A stretch of DNA of 64,000 nucleotides from Gordonia hankookensis (GTDB lineage: Bacteria; Actinomycetota; Actinomycetes; Mycobacteriales; Mycobacteriaceae), in assembly GCF_014673215.1 (NCBI RefSeq), contig NZ_JACWMS010000002.1:682001-746000 (forward strand). The letters are read 5' to 3'. The position numbers and the translations under genes were made by a program. The notes beneath the pieces were generated by a model. The model ran no database searches. It was not told the origin of the DNA and was given only the letters and a program-made list of their open reading frames with translations. Position 1 is the first letter of the stretch, and every line of letters starts with the position of its first letter. Shown piece after piece: positions 26,867-35,599 of the stretch.

Positions 26867-27754
26867 TCACGAACCGAGGAAGCCGACGATGCGGCGATGC
26901 ACCCGATCGCGCTGATCCAGATGGACGAAGTGGCCTGCGTGATCGATCCGGGCGACCTCACTGCCCGTCGGCAGCAACTCGGTCAATCCGTCGGTGAAGG
27001 CCACCTGCATGCATCCGTCCAGCACGCCGTGCAGGTAGAGCAGCGGTGTCCGAGGCGGCCGCAGCCAATCCGAGGCGTGGTCGGCATATCGGGCGTCGAC
27101 GCGAGGTCGCAGCATGGCCCGGTAATACCCGAGGACCGCCGATCCGTGTGCACGGTTCGGCACCGTGGCCAGAGCGTTGTCGACGTCGTCGACGTCCGGG
27201 GACGGCCCCCACCGCCGCCAGAGGGTCGGGATGAGCCACCCGAGAACCCGCTCCGGGAGGAACGGGATCTGGTTGAAACCGATGTACCAGCTCATCGCCA
27301 TCTGTCGTGGGATGAGACGCAGCTGCGCACGCACCGACGTCCCCGCCTGCCGCATGGCGGCGATCGGCGGCACGGCGATCGCGACGACGCGCCGGAACGG
27401 GTGGTCGTCGCGGGCGAGGATCGCATGCGCGGTGAGCGCGCCCCAGTCGTGTCCGATCAGGACCGCCCGATCGTCGCCGCCGAGTTCGCGATGCAGCGCG
27501 AGGACGTCGTGGGCGAGTGCCGCCACGTGGTAGTCGCCGTCGACCGGGACCTCCGACGGGGAGTACCCGCGGGTGAACGGTGCGACCACTCGATAGCCGG
27601 CCGCCGCGAGCTCGGGGGCGAGGTGTCGCCACGTCCACGCGGAATCCGGGAATCCGTGCAGGCAGATGGCGAGCGGCGCGTCGGGCTCCCCCCAGGCGAG
27701 GGCATGCAGACGGATGTGGCCGAGGTCGACGACGACTCGTCCGGGCGCGGTCAT
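26867..27754 (-). CDS. Epoxide hydrolase-like alpha/beta hydrolase
   Basis: A 295-residue alpha/beta hydrolase of the epoxide hydrolase/haloalkane dehalogenase branch. It has CLHGFPDSAWTWRHL as the oxyanion motif and GHDWGA as the nucleophile elbow, so the nucleophile is Asp (D103), as in epoxide hydrolases. The catalytic histidine is in AGHFVHLDQ. A cap-domain region rich in Trp and Pro lies at 140-210. The gene starts 36 bp after the nadB stop, on the same strand. Natural substrate unknown. Confidence 0.87.
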   Translation of the reverse strand: MTAPGRVVVDLGHIRLHALAWGEPDAPLAICLHGFPDSAWTWRHLAPELAAAGYRVVAPFTRGYSPSEVPVDGDYHVAALAHDVLALHRELGGDDRAVLIGHDWGALTAHAILARDDHPFRRVVAIAVPPIAAMRQAGTSVRAQLRLIPRQMAMSWYIGFNQIPFLPERVLGWLIPTLWRRWGPSPDVDDVDNALATVPNRAHGSAVLGYYRAMLRPRVDARYADHASDWLRPPRTPLLYLHGVLDGCMQVAFTDGLTELLPTGSEVARIDHAGHFVHLDQRDRVHRRIVGFLGS

Positions 27755-27790
27755 GGTCGCCGACGTTACCGCGACCGGTCGGCCGCCGGC

Positions 27791-29431
27791 TCAGGGCACC
27801 GGCACGTGGATGCGGGTGATGGTCTCGCTGCCGTCGCACTCGGTGAGCTCACCGTCGAGCCAGCCGAAACACCGTGTCCGCGCCTGCGGGTCGGTGTGCG
27901 GATGGTCGATGCGCGTGTGACAGCCGCGCGATTCGGTGCGCGCTCGCGCCGCCGCCACGACCACCGTGGCGGTCAACGTCAGCGCGGCGTCTTCGATGTC
28001 GGTATCGGTGATCGCCGCCCGGTCCGGGATTCGGCTCAGCGCCGTGGCGACGCGGTCGAGGCCATCGGCGTCCCGGCGCAGCGCGACGGATCGGGACATA
28101 CTGTCCTGCAGCTCTTTCCGTGGCATCGTCGGGTGCATCCCCGGCATCGCGGCTGCGCCCTCACCGGCCCGCCTGCCTCGACGGCCGACGGCCACCGCGG
28201 CAGCCCGGCGGCCCATGACCAGTCCCTCCAGCAAGCTGTTCGACGCCAGCCGGTTCCCGCCGTGCAGCCCGGTCCGCGCGACCTCACCCGCGGCCAGCAA
28301 ACCGGGCACGGCGGTCCGGCCGTCGACGTCGGTGAGTACGCCGCCGCACTGGTAGTGCGCACCCGGCACCACCGGGATCAGGCCGGCGGTCACGTCGAGC
28401 CCGGCGTCGGCGACGCCCTCGGTCACCGTGGGGAATCGGGTCGGGAAGTCGGCGATCGACCGGACGTCGAGATACACGCACGGATGGCCGGAGTCGGCGA
28501 TCCTCGTCTCGACGGCATCGGCGACCACGTCGCGCGGCGCGAGATCACCCATCGGATGCACCCCGGCGGTCACCGGGTCGCCGTCGACGTCGACCAGACG
28601 GCCACCCTCACCACGCACGGCCTCGCTGATCAGCGTCCGCCGACCACGCGCACCCTCGACGAACAGCATCGTCGGATGGAACTGGATGAACTCCATGTCG
28701 GCGACGACGGCCCCGGCCCGCAACGCGAGAGCGATGCCGTCGGCGGTCGCGCCGGACGGGTTGGTTGTGGCGGCATAGAGGTGACCGCTGCCACCGGTGG
28801 CGAGCAGGACGGTCGGCGCATGGACGACGCGTTCTCGCCCCCGCTGCCGGTAGGCGACACCCACCGTCTGACCGTTGGCACGCAGGATCGCGGTGGCGAC
28901 CGCGTCGTCGTGGCCGGTGATCGCCAGGGATCGGGACGCGGCCCGTAGCCTGCGCTCCAGAGCACGCTGCACCTGGGCACCCGTCGCGTCGCCGCCGGCG
29001 TGGATGATGCGGCGTACCGAGTGGCCGCCCTCACGGGTTCGCAGCAGGTCGCCGCCGGGCCCGCGATCGAATTCGGCACCCCAGCCGATCAGACCGGACA
29101 CGGCAGACCACCCGTCGTCGAGGATGGGTCGGGCGATCCGCGAATCCGTCAGGCCCGCCCCGGCGCCCAGTGTGTCCGCGAGATGGAGGTCGACCGAGTC
29201 CGTCGGGTCACCGGGCTCGACCACGGCGATCCCGCCCTGCGCATAGAAGGTCGAGGTCGCCTGTTCGGCGCGATCGGGATGCCATGCGGGCCCCTTGGTC
29301 AGAATCACCACGCGCAATCCGGCCTCGGCTGCCCGCAGGGCCGCGGTCAGTCCGGCCACCCCGGCGCCGACCACCACGAAGTCGGCACGCGTCTCGTCAC
29401 GCTGGTCACGGCTCATCTCGTTCTGGGCCAT
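27791..29431 (-). CDS. nadB: L-aspartate oxidase
   Basis: A 546-residue FAD enzyme that oxidises L-aspartate to iminoaspartate, the first step of de novo NAD synthesis. The FAD motif FVVVGAGVAGLTAALRAAEAG opens the protein; the active-site segments FIQFHPTMLF, SEAVRGEGGRLV and HYQCGGVLTDVDGRT match NadB rather than succinate dehydrogenase. The FAD-closing motif is AGEVARTGLHGGNRLASNSLLEGLV. The C-terminal helical domain is shortened and ends after the DHPHTDPQ segment. Start ATG 29431 with AGAGGTG upstream. nadA and nadC are not adjacent, unlike the usual nadABC operon, so this may be a second or relocated copy. Confidence 0.92.
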   Translation of the reverse strand: MAQNEMSRDQRDETRADFVVVGAGVAGLTAALRAAEAGLRVVILTKGPAWHPDRAEQATSTFYAQGGIAVVEPGDPTDSVDLHLADTLGAGAGLTDSRIARPILDDGWSAVSGLIGWGAEFDRGPGGDLLRTREGGHSVRRIIHAGGDATGAQVQRALERRLRAASRSLAITGHDDAVATAILRANGQTVGVAYRQRGRERVVHAPTVLLATGGSGHLYAATTNPSGATADGIALALRAGAVVADMEFIQFHPTMLFVEGARGRRTLISEAVRGEGGRLVDVDGDPVTAGVHPMGDLAPRDVVADAVETRIADSGHPCVYLDVRSIADFPTRFPTVTEGVADAGLDVTAGLIPVVPGAHYQCGGVLTDVDGRTAVPGLLAAGEVARTGLHGGNRLASNSLLEGLVMGRRAAAVAVGRRGRRAGEGAAAMPGMHPTMPRKELQDSMSRSVALRRDADGLDRVATALSRIPDRAAITDTDIEDAALTLTATVVVAAARARTESRGCHTRIDHPHTDPQARTRCFGWLDGELTECDGSETITRIHVPVP

Positions 29432-29540
29432 CTCGCACCTCTCGCGGGGGGAACGTCGATGTGAGGATCAACCACGGCGACCTGTTTTCGATTCCCAGTC
29501 GAAAACCATACGCCGTTCCATGCAGCGAGGGGAGCCGCGG

Positions 29541-31610
29541 TCAGTGCACCGACAGATCAGCCCGACGGAGCAGTTGCGCATTGAGCGCGACCACCACGGT
29601 CGAGACCGACATCAGGATCGCACCGACGGCCATGGGCAACACGAAACCGATCGGGGCCAGCACACCGGCTGCGAGCGGGACGGCGAGCAGGTTGTAGCCG
29701 GCCGCCCACCAGAGGTTCTGCCGCATCTTGCGGTACGCCTGTCCGGACAGGACCATCGCCGAGACCACGGTGCGCGGATCGTCGCCTGCCAGCACCACCC
29801 CGGCCGACCCGATCGCGACATCGGTGCCGGCACCGATCGCGACGCCGACATCGGCGCGCGCGAGGGCCGGTGCGTCGTTGACGCCGTCACCGACCATCAC
29901 CACGGTGCTCCCCTCGGCCTGCAGGTCGGCGACGATGGACTCCTTGTCCTCGGGACGGACGCCCGCATAGACGCGCTCGATGCCGAGGTCGGCGGCCACC
30001 CGTTCGGCCACGTCGCGCGCGTCACCGGTGGCCATCACCGCTTCGACGCCCCGGTCGGCGAGCGCTCGGACCGCCTCGGCCGACTCGGGCCGCACCTCGT
30101 CGGCGAGCGCGATCGCGCCCACCACGACCCCGTCGGCGGCGACGTAGAGGACCGTGCTGCCGTGGCCGACGAGTTCGGCGGCATCGTCCGGCGCGGTGAG
30201 CTCACGCTCCACGAGCAAACGCGGTCCGCCCACCGCGACTTCACGTCCGTCCACCTCGGCGCGGACGCCGACCGCGGCACTCGACGAGAAGTTCTGCGCC
30301 GCAGGCACGATCACGTCGCGATCGATTGCCGCGCGTCGCACGGCCTTCGCGAGCGGATGCTCGCTGTCGGACTCGGCGGCCGCGGCGAGCGCGATCACCT
30401 CGTCCTCCGACATCGCCTGCCCGGTCACGACGCGAACCACCGCAGGCTCACCGCGGGTCAGGGTTCCGGTCTTGTCGAACAGCACCACGTCGGCGAGGCG
30501 CAAGGTCTCCAGCGCCACCCGATCGGTCACCAGCACTCCCATCGTGGCCGCCCGTTCGGTGGCGATGGCCACCACCAGGGGGATCGCCAGGCCGAGGGCG
30601 TGGGGGCAGGCGATGACCAACACCGTGATGGTGCGGATGACCGCGTTGTCGGACTGACCGACCGCGGTCCAGGCGATCGCGGTCACGAGAGCGGTCCCGA
30701 GCGCGAACCAGAACAGCCAACCCGCGGCACGATCGGCGAGACGTTGCGCACGGCTCGACGAGTTCTGGGCGTCGGACACGAGGCGCTGGATACCTGCCAA
30801 CGCGGTGTCGTCGCCGACCGCACCGACCCGGATCCGGATGGCGGTGTCGGCACTGACCGTTCCCGCGACCACCCGGTCACCGACCGTGCGGCTCACCAGC
30901 GTCGACTCCCCGGTGATCATCGACTCGTCGACTTCCGCAGTGCCCGAGACGATCTCGCCGTCGGCGGGCACGCGTCCGCCGGGCCGCACGATGACCAGGT
31001 CGCCCACCCGGAGGTCGGCAGGCGAGACCGTCTGCACCACGTCGTCGACGACCCGCTCGGCTTCGTCGGGCAACAGGGCGGCAAGGGATTGCAGCGCCGA
31101 GGTCGTCTGCGATATCGACCGCATCTCGATCCAGTGACCGAGCAGCATGATCACGATCAGCAGGGCGAGTTCCCACCAGAAATCGAGTTCGTGGTGCAGC
31201 AGGTCGAGGGTGGCCCCCCACGACGCCACGAAGGCCACGCTGATGGCCAGCGCGATCAGCGTCATCATTCCCGGTGTCCGCGAACGTAGTTCGCTCACGG
31301 CGCCGGTGAGGAAGGGGCGCCCGCCCCAGACGAACATGATCGTGCCGAGGATCGGCGACACCCAGTCCAGCCACCCCCACGACGGCAATCCGTAGCCGAT
31401 CAGATCGGCGAACATCGGACTCGCGAGCACCACGGGGACCGCGAGCACCGTCATGACCAGGAAGAGCCGTCGGAACATCGCGACGTGCTCGCCGTGACCG
31501 CCATGGGCTCCACCGCCGGAATGGCCGTCGTGGGAATCCGTGTGATGGGCGTGCAGGTCGTGGTCGCCCTCGGCGACACTGATCGCGCTGTGGTCGAGGT
31601 TGTGGTCCAT
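29541..31610 (-). CDS. copB: CPH-type (CopB-like) heavy-metal P-type ATPase
   Basis: A 689-residue P1B ATPase whose transmembrane motif is IACPHALGLAIP (C335-P336-H337), the CPH signature of CopB-like pumps, which transport Cu2+ or Cu+ out of the cell. Instead of an HMA domain it has a His-rich N-terminal tail (HAHHTDSHDGHSGGGAHGGHGEH, residues 20-42). D379 in DKTGTLTRGEP is phosphorylated; TGES, SEHPLAKA and GDGVNDAPALARAD are intact. A perfect CsoR-type operator lies 12 bp upstream, inside a recognisable promoter, so it belongs to the same copper response as the csoR-copA cluster 5 kb away. Confidence 0.94.
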   Translation of the reverse strand: MDHNLDHSAISVAEGDHDLHAHHTDSHDGHSGGGAHGGHGEHVAMFRRLFLVMTVLAVPVVLASPMFADLIGYGLPSWGWLDWVSPILGTIMFVWGGRPFLTGAVSELRSRTPGMMTLIALAISVAFVASWGATLDLLHHELDFWWELALLIVIMLLGHWIEMRSISQTTSALQSLAALLPDEAERVVDDVVQTVSPADLRVGDLVIVRPGGRVPADGEIVSGTAEVDESMITGESTLVSRTVGDRVVAGTVSADTAIRIRVGAVGDDTALAGIQRLVSDAQNSSSRAQRLADRAAGWLFWFALGTALVTAIAWTAVGQSDNAVIRTITVLVIACPHALGLAIPLVVAIATERAATMGVLVTDRVALETLRLADVVLFDKTGTLTRGEPAVVRVVTGQAMSEDEVIALAAAAESDSEHPLAKAVRRAAIDRDVIVPAAQNFSSSAAVGVRAEVDGREVAVGGPRLLVERELTAPDDAAELVGHGSTVLYVAADGVVVGAIALADEVRPESAEAVRALADRGVEAVMATGDARDVAERVAADLGIERVYAGVRPEDKESIVADLQAEGSTVVMVGDGVNDAPALARADVGVAIGAGTDVAIGSAGVVLAGDDPRTVVSAMVLSGQAYRKMRQNLWWAAGYNLLAVPLAAGVLAPIGFVLPMAVGAILMSVSTVVVALNAQLLRRADLSVH

Positions 31611-31618
31611 ATGCCCGT

Positions 31619-31645
31619 TTTATACCCCTGGGGGGTATCAGTCAA
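31619..31645 (-). promoter_or_regulatory. Promoter of the CPH-type ATPase, probably leaderless
   Basis: On the minus strand, TTGACT (31645-31640) is a plausible -35 and TATAAA (31624-31619) a plausible -10, with a 15-base spacer occupied by the CsoR-type operator. Transcription would begin within a base or two of the ATG at 31610, giving a leaderless or nearly leaderless mRNA; no ribosome binding site is visible. Confidence 0.55.
31622..31638. promoter_or_regulatory. CsoR-type operator upstream of the CPH ATPase
   Basis: ATACCCCTGGGGGGTAT is a perfect 7-3-7 palindrome with the ATACCCC/GGGGTAT arms characteristic of CsoR sites. It lies between the -35 and -10 elements of the CopB-like ATPase gene, where bound CsoR would block polymerase. 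Confidence 0.8.
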
Positions 31646-31704
31646 GGACGCGTCCGCCACCGCGAACAACGGAAGCCTCGGCGACTAGCGGTACGACAAG
31701 GCGT

Positions 31705-32514
31705 TCACGATGCGCCCACGGACGGATTGTCCAAGAACGCGGCGACCACCCGCGGCCAGGAACGGAGTCGGTGCGGGGTGTCCGCGACCGCCAATCGGGC
31801 AGTCGGCAACGTGTCGGCCAGGAGTTCTCCACTGCTCACCGGATGTGCATGATCTCCGGTCCAGCTCAGCACCAGCGTCGGGATCTCCAGGGATGCGAGT
31901 ACCGAGGGCGCCGGGAGATCCGATTCGGCGGCCCCGCGCAGCACCCAGGGAAAGATGGACGCGCGCACGGCGATCGGGGCGACAAATCGCCTGGCCTCGG
32001 CCAGCGCGGGCGAGACCGGTTCGTCCGCACCCACCCGCTCGAAGGCGGCGAGACCGTGCCGATCGATCAGGTCTGCCGACTCGAGGCGCTCGGTGGCCAT
32101 CGCGCGGCGAGTGCCCCAGATCGTCGGCGGAGTGACGAGGACGAGGCGCCGGAACCGATCCGGTTCGGCAAGTGCCGCATACACGATGGTCGCGGCTCCC
32201 ATCGACGCCCCGATCGCATCGACGGGCTGGCCCGGCGCCGCGACGTCCAGCAGGCCCAGTAGATCGGCCCCCAGTTCCGGCCAGGTGTATTCGTGGGCCG
32301 CCGTGCCGCCCGTCGACCGCCCGTGGCCACGCGCGTCGTACCGGATGAGGCGACGCGTCGAAGAGACCGCCCGCCAGTCGAATTCGCCGGATGACTCCTG
32401 CCGGTAGGCACTCGAGCCCAGTCCATGAGCCCAGATCGCCGCGGGCCCGCGCCCGGTCTGGTTCCAGGCGATGCGGGCGCCGCGGACGTCGTCGACCCGG
32501 AACGGCGGGGTCAT
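31705..32514 (-). CDS. Alpha/beta hydrolase
   Basis: A 269-residue alpha/beta hydrolase with oxyanion region WAHGLGSSAYR, YDARGHGRS (residues 59-67), nucleophile elbow IGASMGA with S104, and a C-terminal ADTPHRLRSWP histidine. The overall pattern resembles 3-oxoadipate enol-lactonase-like hydrolases, but no protocatechuate genes are nearby, so only the fold is assigned. The gene starts 22 bp after the alcohol dehydrogenase stop on the same strand and is likely to be co-transcribed with it. Confidence 0.85.
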   Translation of the reverse strand: MTPPFRVDDVRGARIAWNQTGRGPAAIWAHGLGSSAYRQESSGEFDWRAVSSTRRLIRYDARGHGRSTGGTAAHEYTWPELGADLLGLLDVAAPGQPVDAIGASMGAATIVYAALAEPDRFRRLVLVTPPTIWGTRRAMATERLESADLIDRHGLAAFERVGADEPVSPALAEARRFVAPIAVRASIFPWVLRGAAESDLPAPSVLASLEIPTLVLSWTGDHAHPVSSGELLADTLPTARLAVADTPHRLRSWPRVVAAFLDNPSVGAS

Positions 32515-32536
32515 CGGCGGTCGGTGACCTCGACGG

Positions 32537-33580
32537 TCAGAGCGTCGCCGTGTCGATCACGAAGCGGTAGCGCACATCGCTCGCGACCACCCGGTCGTAG
32601 GCCTCGTTGATCTTGTCGGCACCGATCACCTCGATCTCGGCCCCGATGCCGTGCTCGGCGCAGAACTCCAGCATCTCCTGGGTCTCGGCGATGCCGCCGA
32701 TCATCGATCCGGCAAAACTGCGCCGGTTGGCCGTGACCGCGAAGGCGGGCACCTCGATGGGGTGTTCGGGGAGGCCGAGCTCCACGAGCGTGCCGTTGAT
32801 GGCCAGCAGTCCGAGGTACTGCTTGATGTCCAGGTTGGCCGACACGGTGTTGATGATCAGGTCGAACTCGTTGCGCAGATTCTCGAAGGTGTCCGGGTCA
32901 CTGGTCGCGTAGTAGTGGTCGGCGCCGAGTCGCAGGCCGTCCTCCATCTTCTTGAGCGACTGCGAGAGCACGGTGACCTCGGCACCCATCGCGTGCGCGA
33001 TCTTGACGCCTACGTGCCCCAGTCCGCCGAGCCCGATGATCGCGACCTTCTTGCCGGGTCCGGCCTGCCAATGACGCAGCGGCGAGTAGAGCGTGATGCC
33101 TGCGCACAGCAGGGGCGCGGCGACGTCGAGGTCGATGCCCTCGGGAATGCCGCAGACGTAGTTCTCGTCGACGACGATGCCGGTGCTGTAGCCACCATGG
33201 GTGGGCTCGCCGTCACGGCCCACAGCGTTGTAGGTGCCGGTCATCCCACGTTCGCAGTACTGTTCCTCGCCGCGGCGGCAGGGCTCACACTCGCGGCACG
33301 AGTCCACGAAGCAGCCGACCCCGACCCGGTCCCCCACACGGTGGCGCGTGACGTCGGAGCCGACGGCCGACACGATGCCCGCGATCTCATGGCCGGGGAC
33401 CACCGGGAACGCCGTGCGACCCCACTCGCTGCGCGCGGTGTGGATGTCGCTGTGGCAGATGCCTGCGTAGGCGATGTCGATCGCGACGTCGTTAGTGCCG
33501 AGGTCACGGCGTTCGATGGTGGTGGGGCCGAGCGGCTGGTCGGCGGCGGTCGCGATGTAGGCGTTGACGGTGGTGGGCAT
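32537..33580 (-). CDS. adhC: Zinc-dependent NAD(P) alcohol dehydrogenase
   Basis: A 347-residue medium-chain alcohol dehydrogenase of the cinnamyl-alcohol/YahK branch (mycobacterial AdhC). Catalytic zinc ligands are C42, H64-E65 and C159; the structural zinc is held by C95, C98, C101 and C109. The nucleotide motif is GLGGLGHVG (183-191). Enzymes of this branch are usually NADP-linked aldehyde reductases with broad substrates, and in mycobacteria have been tied to lipid aldehyde metabolism. The ATG at 33580 is preceded by GAGGGAG. It is divergent from the metal ABC transporter operon. Confidence 0.92.
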   Translation of the reverse strand: MPTTVNAYIATAADQPLGPTTIERRDLGTNDVAIDIAYAGICHSDIHTARSEWGRTAFPVVPGHEIAGIVSAVGSDVTRHRVGDRVGVGCFVDSCRECEPCRRGEEQYCERGMTGTYNAVGRDGEPTHGGYSTGIVVDENYVCGIPEGIDLDVAAPLLCAGITLYSPLRHWQAGPGKKVAIIGLGGLGHVGVKIAHAMGAEVTVLSQSLKKMEDGLRLGADHYYATSDPDTFENLRNEFDLIINTVSANLDIKQYLGLLAINGTLVELGLPEHPIEVPAFAVTANRRSFAGSMIGGIAETQEMLEFCAEHGIGAEIEVIGADKINEAYDRVVASDVRYRFVIDTATL

Positions 33581-33754
33581 GGAAGCTCCCTCGGTTCGAC
33601 GTCGGATTCGCGGATCGGACGCGTGGTCCCGTGGTTCCGCTGCGGGTCGCCCCGCACCCCGTCCAGTGTTCCGGAGAAGCGCCGGCCTGTGGGACGACGG
33701 GCGAATAGATCACATTCGGGAATATTCATATGCGCATGGGTGCGCCGACCTGCT

Positions 33755-33773
33755 TCAGGTTCGGCTAACTTGC
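33755..33773. promoter_or_regulatory. DtxR/IdeR-like box upstream of the metal ABC operon
   Basis: The 19-bp stretch TCAGGTTCGGCTAACTTGC agrees at 14 of 19 positions, counted by eye, with the IdeR consensus as I remember it (TTAGGTTAGGCTAACCTAA). It ends 32 bp upstream of the substrate-binding protein start. DtxR-family metalloregulators (IdeR, MntR) bind such sites, so manganese- or iron-responsive repression is plausible. Confidence 0.5.
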
Positions 33774-33793
33774 AAGTTCGGGTACCCGAACTT
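33774..33793. promoter_or_regulatory. Perfect 20-bp palindrome at the metal ABC operon promoter
   Basis: AAGTTCGGGTACCCGAACTT is its own reverse complement. It abuts the DtxR-like box and overlaps a 12-bp palindrome AACTTGCAAGTT at 33767-33778, so three symmetrical elements share 39 bp just before the start at 33805. The likely ligand is the metal-responsive repressor of this operon. Confidence 0.6.
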
Positions 33794-33804
33794 AGAGTTG
33801 GTCC

Positions 33805-34740
33805 ATGTCAGCGGCCCGTCGGATCATCATCGCGACACTTGTCGTGGTCGCCGTCGCGTGCACGGCCTGCGACACCCGTGATGTCGCGGACCGCCCGCGG
33901 GTCCTGGCCACGTTCACCGTCCTCGCGGACATCGCGCGCAACGTCGCGGGCCACCACGCCGACGTCAGCTCCCTGACCAAGTTCGGCGCCGAGATCCATG
34001 GGTACGAGCCCACGCCGGGCGATCTGCACAAAGCCTCTGACGCCTCCCTCGTGGTGGTGAACGGCCTCCACCTCGATGACTGGTTCGAGCGATTCCTCGC
34101 CGACATCGACGTGCCGCGGATCGTCGCCTCCGACGGCATCGCGCCGCTGCCGATCAGGGCGGATCCGGGCGGTTCTCCCGCCACCGGTAAACCCAACCCG
34201 CACGCCTGGATGTCGCCGCTGGAAGCAAAGACGTACGCCGACAACATTGCTCGCGGGCTGGCCCGCATCGACCCCGGGCACGCCGATGCCTATCACGCCA
34301 ACGCCGAACGCTATGACGCCCGCCTCGACGACGAGCGGGCTCGGCTCGTGACGGCCATCGATGCGCTGCCCGACAACGAGAGAGCACTGGTCACCTGCGA
34401 GGGCGCGTTCAGCTATCTCGCGCGTGACACCGGACTCACCGAGCACTACATCTGGCCGGTGAACTCCGAACAGGAGGCCACCCCACAGCAGATGCGACGC
34501 ACTGTCGACTTCGTCCGGGACCGCCGGGTACCCGCGGTCTTCTGCGAATCGACCGTGAACAACGCGCCGATGCAGCAGGTTGCGCGTTCCACCGACGCCC
34601 GACTCGCCGGGACGCTGTATGTCGACTCCCTGTCGGAGCCCGACGGTCCGGTGCCCACCTATCTCGATCTGCTCCGGCACGACCTGACGACCATCATCGC
34701 GGGCCTCACCGGAAAGGACGCCGATCATGTCGTTCCCTGA
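33805..34740 (+). CDS. Metal ABC transporter substrate-binding lipoprotein (Mn/Zn type)
   Basis: A 311-residue cluster A-I (ZnuA/PsaA/MntC-type) solute-binding protein. The N terminus is a lipoprotein signal with a lipobox around C19-C22 (VVVAVACTAC). Metal ligands expected for the family are visible in GAEIHGYEPTPGD, GKPNPHAWMSP and the C-terminal FCESTVNN and YVDSLSEPDGP segments. It lacks the long His-rich loop of zinc-specific ZnuA, which fits manganese better. It captures metal outside the membrane and docks on the permease encoded downstream. No ribosome binding site precedes ATG 33805. Its stop lies inside the ATPase gene (14-bp overlap). Confidence 0.9.
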   Translation: MSAARRIIIATLVVVAVACTACDTRDVADRPRVLATFTVLADIARNVAGHHADVSSLTKFGAEIHGYEPTPGDLHKASDASLVVVNGLHLDDWFERFLADIDVPRIVASDGIAPLPIRADPGGSPATGKPNPHAWMSPLEAKTYADNIARGLARIDPGHADAYHANAERYDARLDDERARLVTAIDALPDNERALVTCEGAFSYLARDTGLTEHYIWPVNSEQEATPQQMRRTVDFVRDRRVPAVFCESTVNNAPMQQVARSTDARLAGTLYVDSLSEPDGPVPTYLDLLRHDLTTIIAGLTGKDADHVVP

Positions 34741-35599
34741 CCACCGCCCACCTCAGGACCGCCCACCTCGGGACGGCACACCCCGCGATGGCGCACCACA
34801 GGGTGATTCGGAACCGCCCGCCATCGAACTCACCGACCTCACCGTCCGATACGGAAGCGTCCTCGCCCTCGACAAGGTGTCCCTGACACTTCGACCCGGC
34901 CGGATCTGCGGATTGATCGGGATGAACGGCTCGGGCAAGTCGACGCTGTTCAAGTCGATCATGGGGCTCGTGCGCCCGTCGTCGGGAAGCGTGTCGATCG
35001 CCGGCGGGACCCCGAATCGTGCACGGGCCCGAGGACTCGTCTCCTATGTCCCGCAGTCCGAGGACGTCGACTGGGACTTCCCCATCTCGGTACGCGAAGT
35101 CGCGATGACCGGCCGGTACGGACGGCAGAACCTGTTCCGTCGGGCCTCCGCACGTGATCGGGCCGCCGTCGACGACGCGCTCGAACGAGTGGGGCTCACC
35201 GAACTCGCCGACCGTCAGATCGGCAAACTCTCTGGCGGACAACGCAAACGCGCGTTCGTTGCGCGGGGCATCGCGCAGGGTGCAGACATCCTCCTGCTCG
35301 ACGAGCCGTTCGCCGGTGTCGACAAGCGTTCGGAGCGAACGATAGTGGACCTGCTCGTGGCGGAATCCACTCGCGGAGCGACAATCCTGATCTCCACCCA
35401 CGACCTGTCCACCCTGCCATCGTTCGCCACCGAAGCCGTCCTGCTGATGCAACGTGTACTGGTACACGACACCCCCGAGGAGGCCTTGCGCCCCGAGCAC
35501 CTCGCACTCGCCTTCGGCGTCGACGTCCTGGGTGGAGGCCGCAGCGAATCGTCGGCACCGCAACGTGATCCGAGCGGCAGTTCCGGGGTGGCACGATGA
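34727..35599 (+). CDS. Metal ABC transporter ATP-binding protein
   Basis: A 290-residue ABC ATPase of the Mn/Zn importer family. Walker A is GMNGSGKST, the signature is KLSGGQRKR, Walker B is ILLLDEPFAGVD and the switch His is in STHDLS. The first 32 residues are an unusual Pro/Arg/Asp leader made from short DRPPRDGTPRDGAP-like repeats that is absent from most family members, although the start is fixed by the overlap with the preceding gene. The ATGA overlap (35596-35599) couples it to the permease. Confidence 0.92.
   Translation: MSFPDHRPPQDRPPRDGTPRDGAPQGDSEPPAIELTDLTVRYGSVLALDKVSLTLRPGRICGLIGMNGSGKSTLFKSIMGLVRPSSGSVSIAGGTPNRARARGLVSYVPQSEDVDWDFPISVREVAMTGRYGRQNLFRRASARDRAAVDDALERVGLTELADRQIGKLSGGQRKRAFVARGIAQGADILLLDEPFAGVDKRSERTIVDLLVAESTRGATILISTHDLSTLPSFATEAVLLMQRVLVHDTPEEALRPEHLALAFGVDVLGGGRSESSAPQRDPSGSSGVAR

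Noticed and set aside
26816..28948. 710-codon open frame antisense to the epoxide hydrolase-like gene and nadB
   Set aside because: Same pattern: long because of GC-rich third positions, with no recognisable protein features.
29432..29540. Possible riboswitch upstream of nadB
   Set aside because: The 109 bp hold no stable fold or recognisable NAD-related motif that I can see.
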